From JAZPYZ01 sp045544455 (lineage in GTDB: Bacteria; Bacillota; Clostridia; Oscillospirales; Acutalibacteraceae), in contig JAZPYZ010000010.1 of the NCBI GenBank assembly GCA_045544455.1, positions 94,983-158,982 on the forward strand: a DNA stretch of 64,000 bases. The letters run 5' to 3'. How positions within the stretch are numbered: the first letter of the stretch is position 1; each line of letters begins with the position of its first letter. The notes under the pieces were generated by a model, which was not told the DNA's origin, searched no databases, and saw nothing but the letters and a program-made list of their open reading frames with translations. Of this stretch, positions 1-8,545 are shown in pieces. A program made the position numbers and the translations under genes.

Positions 1-186
1 TATTTTGCCGGTTCGTGTTTGGCGTCTGTTCGCAAGAAAATCTACGCATACGTTGCGGCATGCGGATTGCTTTGGAGTAACTGGTGCGAGTATAAACGAC
101 AATTAGGGGTGGAATTCGGCGAATACTCGCTCGCCCAGTACCGATTCGCTAAAGATTTTTATAAAATTGCCTCTGAAACCTTGTAG
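1..186 (+). CDS. licA: Choline kinase (LicA-like), 3' end only
   Basis: This is the last 61 codons of a gene that starts outside the window; the frame is open from base 1 to a TAG at 184-186. The tail carries a pattern I recognise from pneumococcal-type choline kinase C-termini: Trp-Ser-x-Trp, then Tyr-Lys, Gly, Phe-Gly-x-Tyr and Arg/Gln-Tyr at matching spacing (about residues 28-50 here). Choline kinases of this family phosphorylate choline in the cytosol as the first step of phosphocholine decoration of surface polymers. The following genes (choline-binding-type repeats, licC, BCCT transporter) support this reading. Only the C-terminal end is visible, so another aminoglycoside-phosphotransferase-fold kinase remains possible. 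Confidence 0.62.
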   Translation, partial: YFAGSCLASVRKKIYAYVAACGLLWSNWCEYKRQLGVEFGEYSLAQYRFAKDFYKIASETL

Positions 187-223
187 AATATCCACAATAT
201 TTTAATAATCGTACAATTTAGCA

Positions 224-252
224 TTGTAAAATATCACAATATCTTGTATAAT
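224..252 (+). promoter_or_regulatory. Sigma-A type promoter for the repeat-protein gene
   Basis: TTGTAA at 224-229 and a perfect TATAAT at 247-252 are separated by 17 bases, inside an AT-rich gap after the upstream stop codon. The start codon it serves is at 325. Confidence 0.6.
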
Positions 253-324
253 GAATATATCTTACATGGCAGTGTGTGAGGTTGTTTGACTTTGCGCAAG
301 CACAATACAAAAGGAGGAGTTTTT

Positions 325-3300
325 TTGAGCAAGAGTAAAATGTGGGTAGCCGTTGTGCTGACCTTGTTGCTGTCCTTGCTGCTGTCGGTGACGGTATCGG
401 CTGAAACGGCCGGTTGGATCAAGAACGCAGACGGCAGTTGGAGTTACATGAACGATGACGGCCAACTTGTTAAAGGCGAAACGAGCTACTGGATCGAAGG
501 GGCCTGTTATGGTTTTGATGCCAACGGTATCATGTATACCGGTTGGGTGCAACCCCATAAAGCTGAGCTTTGGTTCGGGGACCAACATCGCGATGCGTGG
601 TATTTCTTTGAATCCAACGGTCACGCACCCGAATATGGCTATCACGCCGCAACCGGCTACCTGTTCTATTCGGATGGTCAGGTCATGACCAACGGTTGTG
701 CATACTATAATGATCGTATTTTCCTGTCGGATGAAAACGGTGTCGCGACCGAAGTGACCGGTTCCGGTTGGCAATCGGTCAACGGTAAATGGTGCTACAT
801 CGCTGTCGACGAATATGGCAATCGAAATATTTATATCCACGATCGTTACATCATCGGCGGCACCGAATACTTTTTCCGAAACGGTTATCTCGCTTCCAAC
901 GAATGGTTTTCGTATGAGCAAGATGACGAAATGAACATAGCTTATGCCGATGCGAACGGGGTTCCGGTCTACGCCGGTTGGATAAACGACAAAGGCGACT
1001 GGTGTTATATCCAAGATGGCGAAACGTTGCAACATGGTACATATCTCATCGGTGGCAACTATTATTATTTCGATTATAATGGTGTTTTGGTTGAAAACGA
1101 TGTTGTGTATGACTATACCATCGGTGCGACCGTATGCGCCAAATCGGGCGGCTCCTTATACCGCAACGAATGGCGTCAAACCAAAGATGGCGAATGGGAA
1201 TACTATGACGATACGGCTGCTCGCGTAGAAGGCGACGGGTGTGTTATCGGCGATACGGTATATTACTTCGATTATGATGGCGTTATGGTCACCAACGATT
1301 GGCAATACTATAACGGCGATTATTACCTGTTTGGTGCAAGCGGCGCCGGTACGGTGATGCCGGATGGCTGGTACTGGGATAGCGATGCCAAACGCTATAT
1401 GTATTTCGAAGACGGTTATTATTACAGTGGAGAGGTTGCCAACATCGGCGGTACGTTGTATGCGTTTGACTGGGACGGTTATCTGTATGATACCGATACC
1501 TGTGCCGAATTGTACGGCGAGAATGATTGGGAATACTATTCCATCCATGCCAACGGTACGGTCAACACCACCGCCGGTTGGGATATGACGAACCGCGGTT
1601 GGGTATATATCGAAAACGGTGTGCTCAAAACCGGCTGGCAGTTGCTCGGCGGTACGTGGTATTATCTGGATCCGTATATGTACACCAATACCCATATCAC
1701 CGAAAACGGTAACACCTATTATTTCCGTTCGGACGGTACGTACATCAACGTCACGGTGAATGGACTCTATAAGGTGTCGAGCTATTCAACGTATTATTTC
1801 GAAAACGGCTCTCCGCTTTCCGGCTGGAAACAGATCGGCGGCAAATGGTATTATTTTAACTATACTATGTTTACCGATGGTGTTTACACGATCGGCGATA
1901 GTCAATACTATTTCGATCAAGACGGCGTCATGCAGACCGGATGGATCGCGAGAAGTGGTAACGGTTGGCGTTATGCCGATGCGTCTGGCAATCTGTACAC
2001 CGGCATCCAAACCATCGATGGTACTAGATACGCGTTCGATGAGGAGGGAAATCTGCTCAATGATGCCGGCGTAGAAGAGATCGATGGCGTCGAGTACGTG
2101 GTGAATGACAGCGGCGTGGTCGTTGCGGACGGCACGCAGGCAGACGGTTGGTATCAAGATCCGGCTAACGGTAACTATTATTACCTCGAAGACGGTGAAT
2201 TTTGCCGGGGTTGGTCGCAGAAATTGATTGGTAGTCAACGGTATGGCTTCGATACCGATGGCGTTATGAGAACCAATGAGATCTATAACGGTTGTTACTA
2301 TCAAGCCAACGGAGCGGTGTATACCGACGGTTGGTTTATGCGAGACGGCAAATGGTATTATGCATTTGACTATGGACAACTGGCAAGTGGTGTGGAAAAG
2401 ATCGACGGGAAATACTACTATTTCTACGCCTATCAAATGCAGCTCGGTACCTTTGTGTACGATGATCTGATCGTGTTTACCGATGGTTCGGGCGCGGTAG
2501 CTTATACCCAAAAATTTACCGAAGGTTGGAACCTGGTTTCCGAATTTGGTCACGGTGTCTATTACTATGTCCAAGACGGTAACTTATACACCGGTTGGGT
2601 TGGCGATTGCTATGTCGATGAGTGGGAAGGTATGATCTGTGGTCGTGCTTATACGATAGACGACGTGCGTTACTATTTCCAAGATAACGGCGCCATCGCG
2701 AGAAGCACCTGGATCCAGGACGATGATGGCGATTGGCGGTATGCCAAAGCCAACGGCGAACTTTGCGAAGATGAGTGGTTGCTGATCGGCTCCACCTGGT
2801 ATTATTTCAACGGTGTCTGGATGGCAGAAGACGGTACGTATGAAATCGATGGAAAATACCATGCGTTTGCCAAAGGCGGCGCGTGGCTTGGCGAAGTGGC
2901 CGATCCGTACGAAGGCGTGAACCTTTCCGAAGGTTGGCATACTATCGACGGCAAATGGTACTATATCCAAAACGGAAACCCCGTATACGATACCATTCGC
3001 AAGATCGACGGCGTGTGGTACGGCTTCAACGATGAAGCCTACATGGTTACCAATGGATTCAATGGCCGAGGGTATTACATGAATGCCAGTGGTGTGATGG
3101 TCGAATATACCGGTTGGCAGATCATCCAAGGACGTTGGGTATATTTCACCACCGAACACCAAGCGGTTAGCGGTTGGTTCACGGTGGGCGGCACGCGGTA
3201 CTTTGCCGATGCCGAATACATCGACGAATACGGCACGATCGAAATCGGAATGGTGACCGGTTATCAGGTCATCAATGACCGAATCTACAACTTTGCGTCC

Positions 3301-3651
3301 GGCGGCGCTTGCCTTGGCCAAGTGACCACCGACGGTTGGTATTTGGTTGATTCCCACTGGTACTATGTGCAAAACGGCCAACTGGTTACCGATGACATTG
3401 TCTCGATCAACGGGGTTCGTTATGCGTTTGCTCATAATGGCCAAATGATCGCGAACGATTATTTCTATGATGAAGATACAGAACGATACGTTTTGTTTGG
3501 TGCTAGCGGCGCGCAGGTCACGACCACGGGTTGGTACATGGTAGATGGCGAATGGTTCTATGTTGATACCCAAGGCTATCTGCTCTCCGGTTCGCACGTG
3601 ATCGGTGGCGTGGGCTACTATTTCAATTTTAATTATTACTATTATTATTAA
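325..3651 (+). CDS. Secreted all-repeat choline-binding-type surface protein
   Basis: A protein of about 1108 residues with a signal peptide (Lys-rich N-terminus, hydrophobic core, SVTVSAETA-like cleavage region near residue 27). The rest is dozens of roughly 20-residue units with the Gly-Trp...Trp-Tyr-Tyr-Phe...Asp-Gly pattern of cell-wall/choline-binding (glucan-binding) repeats. I see no catalytic domain. TTG at 325 is chosen as start because AAAGGAGGAG sits just upstream (310-319) and the hydrophobic core follows at once; an upstream in-frame codon at 286 has no such site. The family docks on phosphocholine-bearing teichoic acids, which fits the flanking licA and licC. The C-terminus is odd, ending in five consecutive Tyr residues encoded by a TAT/TAC run, possibly a truncated last repeat. 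Ligand assignment is inference. Confidence 0.8.
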   Translation: MSKSKMWVAVVLTLLLSLLLSVTVSAETAGWIKNADGSWSYMNDDGQLVKGETSYWIEGACYGFDANGIMYTGWVQPHKAELWFGDQHRDAWYFFESNGHAPEYGYHAATGYLFYSDGQVMTNGCAYYNDRIFLSDENGVATEVTGSGWQSVNGKWCYIAVDEYGNRNIYIHDRYIIGGTEYFFRNGYLASNEWFSYEQDDEMNIAYADANGVPVYAGWINDKGDWCYIQDGETLQHGTYLIGGNYYYFDYNGVLVENDVVYDYTIGATVCAKSGGSLYRNEWRQTKDGEWEYYDDTAARVEGDGCVIGDTVYYFDYDGVMVTNDWQYYNGDYYLFGASGAGTVMPDGWYWDSDAKRYMYFEDGYYYSGEVANIGGTLYAFDWDGYLYDTDTCAELYGENDWEYYSIHANGTVNTTAGWDMTNRGWVYIENGVLKTGWQLLGGTWYYLDPYMYTNTHITENGNTYYFRSDGTYINVTVNGLYKVSSYSTYYFENGSPLSGWKQIGGKWYYFNYTMFTDGVYTIGDSQYYFDQDGVMQTGWIARSGNGWRYADASGNLYTGIQTIDGTRYAFDEEGNLLNDAGVEEIDGVEYVVNDSGVVVADGTQADGWYQDPANGNYYYLEDGEFCRGWSQKLIGSQRYGFDTDGVMRTNEIYNGCYYQANGAVYTDGWFMRDGKWYYAFDYGQLASGVEKIDGKYYYFYAYQMQLGTFVYDDLIVFTDGSGAVAYTQKFTEGWNLVSEFGHGVYYYVQDGNLYTGWVGDCYVDEWEGMICGRAYTIDDVRYYFQDNGAIARSTWIQDDDGDWRYAKANGELCEDEWLLIGSTWYYFNGVWMAEDGTYEIDGKYHAFAKGGAWLGEVADPYEGVNLSEGWHTIDGKWYYIQNGNPVYDTIRKIDGVWYGFNDEAYMVTNGFNGRGYYMNASGVMVEYTGWQIIQGRWVYFTTEHQAVSGWFTVGGTRYFADAEYIDEYGTIEIGMVTGYQVINDRIYNFASGGACLGQVTTDGWYLVDSHWYYVQNGQLVTDDIVSINGVRYAFAHNGQMIANDYFYDEDTERYVLFGASGAQVTTTGWYMVDGEWFYVDTQGYLLSGSHVIGGVGYYFNFNYYYYY

Positions 3652-3686
3652 TGAAATAACCCATTAAGCAGTTTTGCCTCAATAAG

Positions 3687-3727
3687 GGCGGCTGCGGCAC
3701 GGTAACGTGTCGCAGCCGCCTTTTCTT
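3687..3727 (+). terminator. Rho-independent terminator
   Basis: A 15-bp GC-rich stem (3687-3701 with 3706-3720, one G-U pair) is followed by TTTTCTTT. It lies 35 bases after the repeat-protein stop codon. Confidence 0.9.
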
Positions 3728-3738
3728 TGGTAAAAAGG

Positions 3739-3766
3739 TTGACAAATCGAACAAACATGCTATAAT
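3739..3766 (+). promoter_or_regulatory. Promoter of licC-BCCT operon
   Basis: TTGACA at 3739-3744 and TATAAT at 3761-3766 with a 16-base spacer, both consensus hexamers, upstream of licC. Confidence 0.8.
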
Positions 3767-3775
3767 GTAACCATG

Positions 3776-3810
3776 GTTCACGAAATGCGATCATATATAT
3801 TTTCGTGAAC
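3776..3810 (+). promoter_or_regulatory. Inverted repeat in licC leader (candidate operator)
   Basis: GTTCACGAAA (3776-3785) and its exact complement TTTCGTGAAC (3801-3810) flank 15 bases, just after the -10 box. It could be a repressor operator or a leader hairpin. The decamer TCACGAAATG at 3778-3787 recurs in the promoter of the HTH-IspD gene (8495-8504), which makes an operator more likely. Confidence 0.5.
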
Positions 3811-3829
3811 AGATCGCGAGGTGGTTACG

Positions 3830-4552
3830 ATGCATAAGGTACAGCGTGCGATTATCATGGCGGCCGGTACAGGGAGTCGTATGCGGCCGGTGACCTTGAC
3901 GGTGCCCAAGCCGTTGATTGCGGTAAACGGTACACGCATGGTCGACACGGTGATACAAGCGTTACATAAAAACGGTATTTTTGAGATCTATGTAGTGGTC
4001 GGGTATTTAAAAGAACAGTTTAAGCCGTTGGAGGCACAGTACAAAGGGTTGACGTTGGTGGAAAATCCGTATTATGATACCTGTAACAACATTTCCTCGT
4101 TGTACGTAGTGCGGGATAAGATCGAAAACGCGATCATTCTCGATGGCGATCAGATTATTTACAACGATACGATCGTTTCGCCGGAATTTGAACGTTCGGG
4201 ATATAACGCGGTATGGACCGACAGACACACCGAGGAATGGTTGCTTACGGTGCAAGATGGCGTGGTTACCGATTGTAGCCGTACCGGCGGCAAAGGCGGA
4301 TGGCAACTTTACAGTATTTCGCGTTGGTCGAAAGAGGATGCGATTAAGTTAAAGCGGCATCTTGAAGTGGAGTTTGAAGATAAACAAAACCGTCAGATCT
4401 ATTGGGACGACGTGGCGTTGTTCTGTTATCCGGAATCCTATCAACTGGGGATTCGCGCCATGACGTATGACGATATTGTCGAAATTGACGGGTTTGATGA
4501 GTTGGTGCAAATAGATCCGCATTATAAAGAGTATATCGATGGAGGGATGTAA
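3830..4552 (+). CDS. licC: CTP:phosphocholine cytidylyltransferase (LicC-like)
   Basis: A 240-residue nucleotidyltransferase expected to make CDP-choline from phosphocholine and CTP in the cytosol. The signature GTGSRMRP is at residues 13-20 with the partner Lys at 27. The body resembles pneumococcal LicC: a VVGYLKEQF stretch, an Asn-Ile-Ser-Ser-Leu-Tyr motif near residue 90, the acidic LDGDQ metal site, a Thr-Glu-Glu-Trp motif and a C-terminal YWDDV. ATG at 3830 is chosen because GAGGTGG precedes it. It is followed one base later by the BCCT transporter, so import, activation and presumably transfer of choline are linked; the transferase LicD is not in this window. A sugar-phosphate nucleotidyltransferase is the alternative. 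Confidence 0.8.
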   Translation: MHKVQRAIIMAAGTGSRMRPVTLTVPKPLIAVNGTRMVDTVIQALHKNGIFEIYVVVGYLKEQFKPLEAQYKGLTLVENPYYDTCNNISSLYVVRDKIENAIILDGDQIIYNDTIVSPEFERSGYNAVWTDRHTEEWLLTVQDGVVTDCSRTGGKGGWQLYSISRWSKEDAIKLKRHLEVEFEDKQNRQIYWDDVALFCYPESYQLGIRAMTYDDIVEIDGFDELVQIDPHYKEYIDGGM

Positions 4553-4553
4553 C

Positions 4554-6119
4554 ATGAAAAAAGATCAAGCCGTTACCAAAAACGGCGGCAAAATCGACTG
4601 GATGATCACATTGGTGCCGTTGGTCCTGATTGTGGGACTCAGTCTGTTGTTTTTCTTGGTACCTGAACAATCCAATCAGATCGTCAGCCAAATTCGCTTT
4701 GTCCTGGGCGATACGATGGGTTCGTATTATTTGGTGATTGGGTTAGGCATTTTCTTGATTTCCATCTTTATTGCTTGTTCCAAATACGGCAAGATCGTAT
4801 TGGGCGGTCAGGACGAAAAGCCGAAATATTCGTTCTTTGCATGGGGGTCCATGATGTTTACCGCGGGCCTGGCGGCGGATATTTTGTTCTACTCGTTTTC
4901 GGAATGGATTTTATACGCGACCGATCCGCATATTGCGGAACTCGGCAGTATTCAGAAATGGGCGAGCGTGTATCCCATTTTCCACTGGAGTTTGATTCCG
5001 TGGGGCTTTTACCTGGTACTGGCGGTGGCGTTTGGGTTTATGTTGCACGTTCGCAAACGGGAACGTCAAAAGTATTCCGAAGCGTGCCGCCCCCTTTTAG
5101 GAAAACACACCGACGGTATTGCCGGTCGTGCAATCGATTTGTTGGCGGTGTTTGCGTTGTTAGCCGGTACGGCTACAACGTTTAGTCTCGCGACACCGCT
5201 TATGGCGCGGATCATCAACGAATTGTTTGGTACGCAGTTCAATACCACACTGCTTAATATCATCATTTTGATTATCACGTGTGTGGTATATACCTACTCG
5301 TTGTTACGCGGATTTAAAGGGATCAGTTTCCTGGCCAACAGTTGTGTGTGGTTGTTCTTCGGCTTGCTGGCGTTTGTATTGCTGTTTAGCGGCGAAGCCA
5401 AATATATTATCGAGACCGGTATCACTTCGCTTGGCACGATGGTGCAAAACTTCTTTGAATTGTCTACCTATACTGATCCAAACCGAACCACCTCGTTCCC
5501 GCAAAACTGGACGATTTTCTATTGGGCATACTGGATGGTATGGTGTGTAGCGGCGCCATTCTTTATCGGCAATATCTCGAAAGGGCGCACCATTCGCCAA
5601 ACCATCTTGGGTGGTTATGCGTTTGGCGTTGGTTCTACGATTTTAAGTTTCATTATTCTCGGGAACTATTCGCTCGGCAAACAGGTTTCGGGTGCGGCTG
5701 ATTTTATTTCGGTTTACAACGAAACCGGCGACCTGTATGAGGTGATCATTAACATTATCAACACCATGCCGGCGGCGCCGTTGGTATTGGCAATTGTACT
5801 GGTTACGATGATGTTGTTCTATGCCACTTCGTTCGATTCGATTGCGTTGATCGGTTCTTGCTACAGCTATAAAAAACTCGGGCCCAACGAATCGCCGTCT
5901 AAATGGATCCAGTTTATGTGGTGCGTGTTGTTGATCGTGTTGCCTATCGCGCTTATTTTCTCGGAAAGTTCGATGAGCAATCTGCAATCAGTCAGTATTA
6001 TTGCCGCGTTCCCGATCGGCATTGTGATGGTGTTGATTGTGGCTAGTTTCTTGAAAGATGGGCGCAAGTTTTTGGAAGAACGCCAATCGGTGAAATCCGA
6101 TCCGGATACCAAAGACTAA
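4554..6119 (+). CDS. BCCT-family choline/betaine/carnitine transporter
   Basis: A 521-residue integral membrane protein with about 12 hydrophobic segments. The BCCT signature is present around residues 322-345 as an aromatic-rich segment (Tyr-Trp-x-Tyr-Trp) followed by a Ser-Lys-Gly-Arg-Thr-Ile-Arg motif. BCCT carriers import trimethylammonium compounds with Na+ or H+. ATG at 4554 is used because GGAGGG lies seven bases before it; an earlier in-frame ATG at 4539 would overlap licC. Co-transcription with licC points to choline as substrate. This replaces the DMT-type LicB permease of pneumococcal lic loci. Substrate is inferred from context. Confidence 0.85.
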   Translation: MKKDQAVTKNGGKIDWMITLVPLVLIVGLSLLFFLVPEQSNQIVSQIRFVLGDTMGSYYLVIGLGIFLISIFIACSKYGKIVLGGQDEKPKYSFFAWGSMMFTAGLAADILFYSFSEWILYATDPHIAELGSIQKWASVYPIFHWSLIPWGFYLVLAVAFGFMLHVRKRERQKYSEACRPLLGKHTDGIAGRAIDLLAVFALLAGTATTFSLATPLMARIINELFGTQFNTTLLNIIILIITCVVYTYSLLRGFKGISFLANSCVWLFFGLLAFVLLFSGEAKYIIETGITSLGTMVQNFFELSTYTDPNRTTSFPQNWTIFYWAYWMVWCVAAPFFIGNISKGRTIRQTILGGYAFGVGSTILSFIILGNYSLGKQVSGAADFISVYNETGDLYEVIINIINTMPAAPLVLAIVLVTMMLFYATSFDSIALIGSCYSYKKLGPNESPSKWIQFMWCVLLIVLPIALIFSESSMSNLQSVSIIAAFPIGIVMVLIVASFLKDGRKFLEERQSVKSDPDTKD

Positions 6120-6135
6120 CACGAGTTTGATCGTT

Positions 6136-6166
6136 AAAACCGAGCAGAGTTATCTGCTCGGTTTTT
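6136..6166 (+). terminator. Terminator of licC-BCCT operon
   Basis: Thirteen-base complementary arms (AAAACCGAGCAGA and its complement) with a short loop, ending in a T run. Confidence 0.9.
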
Positions 6167-6221
6167 GTTTGGTTCAATTTTGGATAGGTTCTGTTAAGGG
6201 ATGTTGTGCATGATAGAATAA

Positions 6222-6258
6222 AACAGACCGCAACGTGTTTTTCACGCTGCGGTCTGTT
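6222..6258 (-). terminator. Terminator of the antiporter operon
   Basis: Arms AACAGACCGCA...CGTG and CACG...TGCGGTCTGTT form a long stem just past the 3' end of the minus-strand transporter gene. The two operons converge here. Confidence 0.75.
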
Positions 6259-6276
6259 ACGTTGTTGTATGCTTTT

Positions 6277-7575
6277 TTAGATTTTCTTCATTTTCATCTT
6301 GCGTGCGATCAAAGTCAACACCAACAGGATGATATACAAGCAACCAATGGTCACGAAGATCGCCGACCAACCGAATTGTTGTTGCACAAAACCGAAAACG
6401 GAAGCTTGGATAGCGGCGCCCATATAAACGGCCCAATCTAAAACGCCCACCACCGTGGAGGACAGGGCACGGCCGCCCATATCGCCGGCAATGGCCCAAA
6501 TAACACCGGTCACCATGCTAAAAACACCAACCACGAACAACATAATCGTCGCCGGCACTTGGGTTTTGAACAAGGGGAAACAGATCATACCGGCAAAAGC
6601 AACCACAGATGCTAAAATCAGCATGGGTTCGCGCTTGCCTTTGAAGATCTTATCGGTGATAAAAGGGAAGACGAACATGGCACAAGCCTGCCCCAAAGGC
6701 AGAACGATGTAGGTGAACATATCGTTTTTCAGGGTAAGTCCCATTTCCTCGGTAAAGTAAGTGGGGATCCAGGTCAGCAACCCATAGCGGCCGATACCGG
6801 CAATAGCCGAGATCAAGCAGAATAACCACACTTTGGGTTCGCTAAACAGAAGTTTATACGGATACAGGAACCCTTTTTCGGCCATTTTGGCTTCCATAGC
6901 TGCATCGTTGGCGTCCAGATCTTTGTTAACCTCTTCAAAAGGTTTCAGACCGACATCTTCCGGCGTTTCTTTAAAGAAGAAAACGAACGCCACCAAAATC
7001 AACACCATCGGGATGATCGGGAATCGGAAACCGGCCCGCCAGGTCCATTCGGGGTTGAGAATCAAACACCAGTTAACGGTCAGATAGGTAACAGCTTGGG
7101 CAACGCCCGAGAAAGCCGTGGCCAGCCCGGAAGCAAAGCCGCGCTTATCTTTCGGCCACCATTTGTTAATAACGCCGAGACCGTTCGACCAAACCATGGC
7201 TTGACAGAAACCGTTCAAGCCCCAAAGAATAGCAATCACTGCGAGACTGCTTTGGAACGAAATTGCGACGTTTAAAATCGCAGACGCGACCACGCCGAAG
7301 ATCATCAACTTTTTGTAGCCGAAATACGAACCAAGCCGGCCGCTGACAAGTTGACCAAACGCATAGCACCAGAACAGTGCCGAGGAGACGATGCCCAGAG
7401 TGCCCAGATCAGACTGGAATTCTTGTTTCATCAACGGCAAAACCAAGTTGATGTTTTGACGGCCGTTGTAGAAGAACAGATAGGTGAAACCGAAACTAAG
7501 CAGCATCAACCATGCGTACTTAGTGAATTTTTTGAATTGTTCGCTATTATAGCCGTACGTAAATTTTTCAGACAT
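6277..7575 (-). CDS. Organophosphate:phosphate antiporter-like MFS transporter (GlpT/UhpT type)
   Basis: A 432-residue MFS protein with about 12 membrane segments and the organisation of the OPA subfamily (glycerol-3-phosphate, hexose-phosphate): an N-terminal Tyr-Asn-Gly-Arg-Gln-Asn segment in the first helix, then a Gly-Leu-Asn-Gly-x-x-Gln/Ala helix and the Trp-Trp-Pro-Lys-x-x-Arg-Gly loop. Such carriers exchange an organic phosphate for inorganic phosphate across the cytoplasmic membrane. It lies 18 bases downstream of a LicC-like cytidylyltransferase in one operon, so the imported ester could be that enzyme's substrate. The actual substrate cannot be told from sequence; a phospho-choline or glycerol-phosphate compound is my guess. 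Confidence 0.78.
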   Translation of the reverse strand: MSEKFTYGYNSEQFKKFTKYAWLMLLSFGFTYLFFYNGRQNINLVLPLMKQEFQSDLGTLGIVSSALFWCYAFGQLVSGRLGSYFGYKKLMIFGVVASAILNVAISFQSSLAVIAILWGLNGFCQAMVWSNGLGVINKWWPKDKRGFASGLATAFSGVAQAVTYLTVNWCLILNPEWTWRAGFRFPIIPMVLILVAFVFFFKETPEDVGLKPFEEVNKDLDANDAAMEAKMAEKGFLYPYKLLFSEPKVWLFCLISAIAGIGRYGLLTWIPTYFTEEMGLTLKNDMFTYIVLPLGQACAMFVFPFITDKIFKGKREPMLILASVVAFAGMICFPLFKTQVPATIMLFVVGVFSMVTGVIWAIAGDMGGRALSSTVVGVLDWAVYMGAAIQASVFGFVQQQFGWSAIFVTIGCLYIILLVLTLIARKMKMKKI

Positions 7576-7593
7576 ATGGTTCCTCCTATACGA

Positions 7594-8334
7594 TCAACCA
7601 AAGATCTTCGCATCCGCTTCGTCAAACGGGAGAATTTCCGCCGTGACACGGGCGTAGTCGTCAAGGTTATCGATCTCATCAATATAATAGTTTTCGTAAG
7701 AGAACGCACGGACATTCAGTGCTTCGAAAATCTCATTAAGCGCGTTTTCGGCATAGCATCTGTCTTCGCCTTTGTGGATAAATTCCACAACTTTACCGAT
7801 CCAAGCGGACGCGGTGGCTTTGTTCATTTTATAGAAGGGTTGGAACGCGAAGCAATCTTCGTCAAAAATATTGATCGATACTTCCAACACTTTTCCGTTT
7901 TTCACGCGGCCTTTAAAATCTTTTTCCGGTAACGCTTTTTTGAAGTTCACGGTCGCCGTGTTCGGATCGCTGCAGTTCAGCACATCGTGTACCAATTTAC
8001 GGTTGAACACCAGATCGCCGTGCAAAAATACGAGATCATCGTTCATGTGCTCGCGCGCCAAATACATCGAATAGATATAGTTGGTTTTATCATAGATGTC
8101 ATTGCGAACAAAGGTAAAGTTCAACTCCGGGAAATCCGCCGCTTCCGCTTTGAGTTGATCTTCAAAAGGACCGGTGGTCACGAGAAAATCGCGGATACCT
8201 TCTGCGCTGAGCAGACGGATCTGACGATGAAAAATCGTTTCGCCGTCTTTGAGACGTGCCATGGATTTGTGATTGTTCTGCGTAAAATCGCCCATGCGAT
8301 TACCAAGACCGGAGTTAAAAATAACCGCTTTCAT
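7594..8334 (-). CDS. Second LicC-type nucleotidyltransferase
   Basis: A 246-residue nucleotidyltransferase-fold protein. The N-terminal loop is divergent: Gly-Leu-Gly-Asn-Arg-Met (residues 9-14) followed by His-Lys-Ser in place of Pro-Lys. The body keeps a LicC-like layout: a Lys-Thr-Asn-Tyr-Ile-Tyr-Ser-Met-Tyr segment, an LHGD acidic metal site, and a C-terminal Ile-Asp-Asn-Leu-Asp-Asp segment. It probably activates a phosphorylated small molecule with CTP, possibly the one brought in by the antiporter encoded 18 bases downstream. ATG at 8334 is chosen because AAGGGG precedes it and the longer frame adds a non-homologous Lys/Tyr-rich stretch. Its own promoter lies at 8419-8447. Substrate unknown. 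Confidence 0.7.
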   Translation of the reverse strand: MKAVIFNSGLGNRMGDFTQNNHKSMARLKDGETIFHRQIRLLSAEGIRDFLVTTGPFEDQLKAEAADFPELNFTFVRNDIYDKTNYIYSMYLAREHMNDDLVFLHGDLVFNRKLVHDVLNCSDPNTATVNFKKALPEKDFKGRVKNGKVLEVSINIFDEDCFAFQPFYKMNKATASAWIGKVVEFIHKGEDRCYAENALNEIFEALNVRAFSYENYYIDEIDNLDDYARVTAEILPFDEADAKIFG

Positions 8335-8381
8335 AAGAGAGTCCCCTTTCAGTATATAGGTTTTATAAACATATTTATATC

Positions 8382-8411
8382 GTGATCTTCCCAAAGATTT
8401 GGAAAGATCAC
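8382..8411 (-). promoter_or_regulatory. Inverted repeat in leader of the second cytidylyltransferase operon
   Basis: GTGATCTT (8382-8389) and AAGATCAC (8404-8411) are exact complements, between the -10 box and the gene. As in licC, an inverted repeat sits just downstream of the promoter and contains a TCACGA-type core on the minus strand, a possible operator. Confidence 0.45.
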
Positions 8412-8418
8412 CTTGCCT

Positions 8419-8447
8419 ATTATAGGGGTAAGTGCGAAAAATGTCAA
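8419..8447 (-). promoter_or_regulatory. Promoter of cytidylyltransferase-antiporter operon
   Basis: Read on the minus strand: TTGACA (8447-8442), 17-base spacer, TATAAT (8424-8419). Both hexamers match consensus. Confidence 0.8.
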
Positions 8448-8487
8448 CAAATAATCAATTTTATGACGAAGTTGTCACAAATTTTGC

Positions 8488-8516
8488 TTGAAAATCACGA
8501 AATGTTGATTTATAAT
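8488..8516 (+). promoter_or_regulatory. Promoter of the HTH-IspD gene, with shared decamer in its spacer
   Basis: TTGAAA (8488-8493), 17-base spacer, TATAAT (8511-8516). The spacer contains TCACGAAATG (8495-8504), identical to part of the licC leader repeat, so the promoter could be repressed through it. Confidence 0.6.
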
Positions 8517-8545
8517 AATCATATTGTGTGTGTTGAGGTGATTGT

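Noticed and set aside
2584..3597. Antisense frames over the repeat protein
   Set aside because: They arise from the biased codon pattern of the repeats; the plus strand has the signal peptide and repeat motif.
325..3651. CRISPR-like regular repeats
   Set aside because: The periodicity is at protein level with varied codons; there are no identical DNA repeats with unique spacers.
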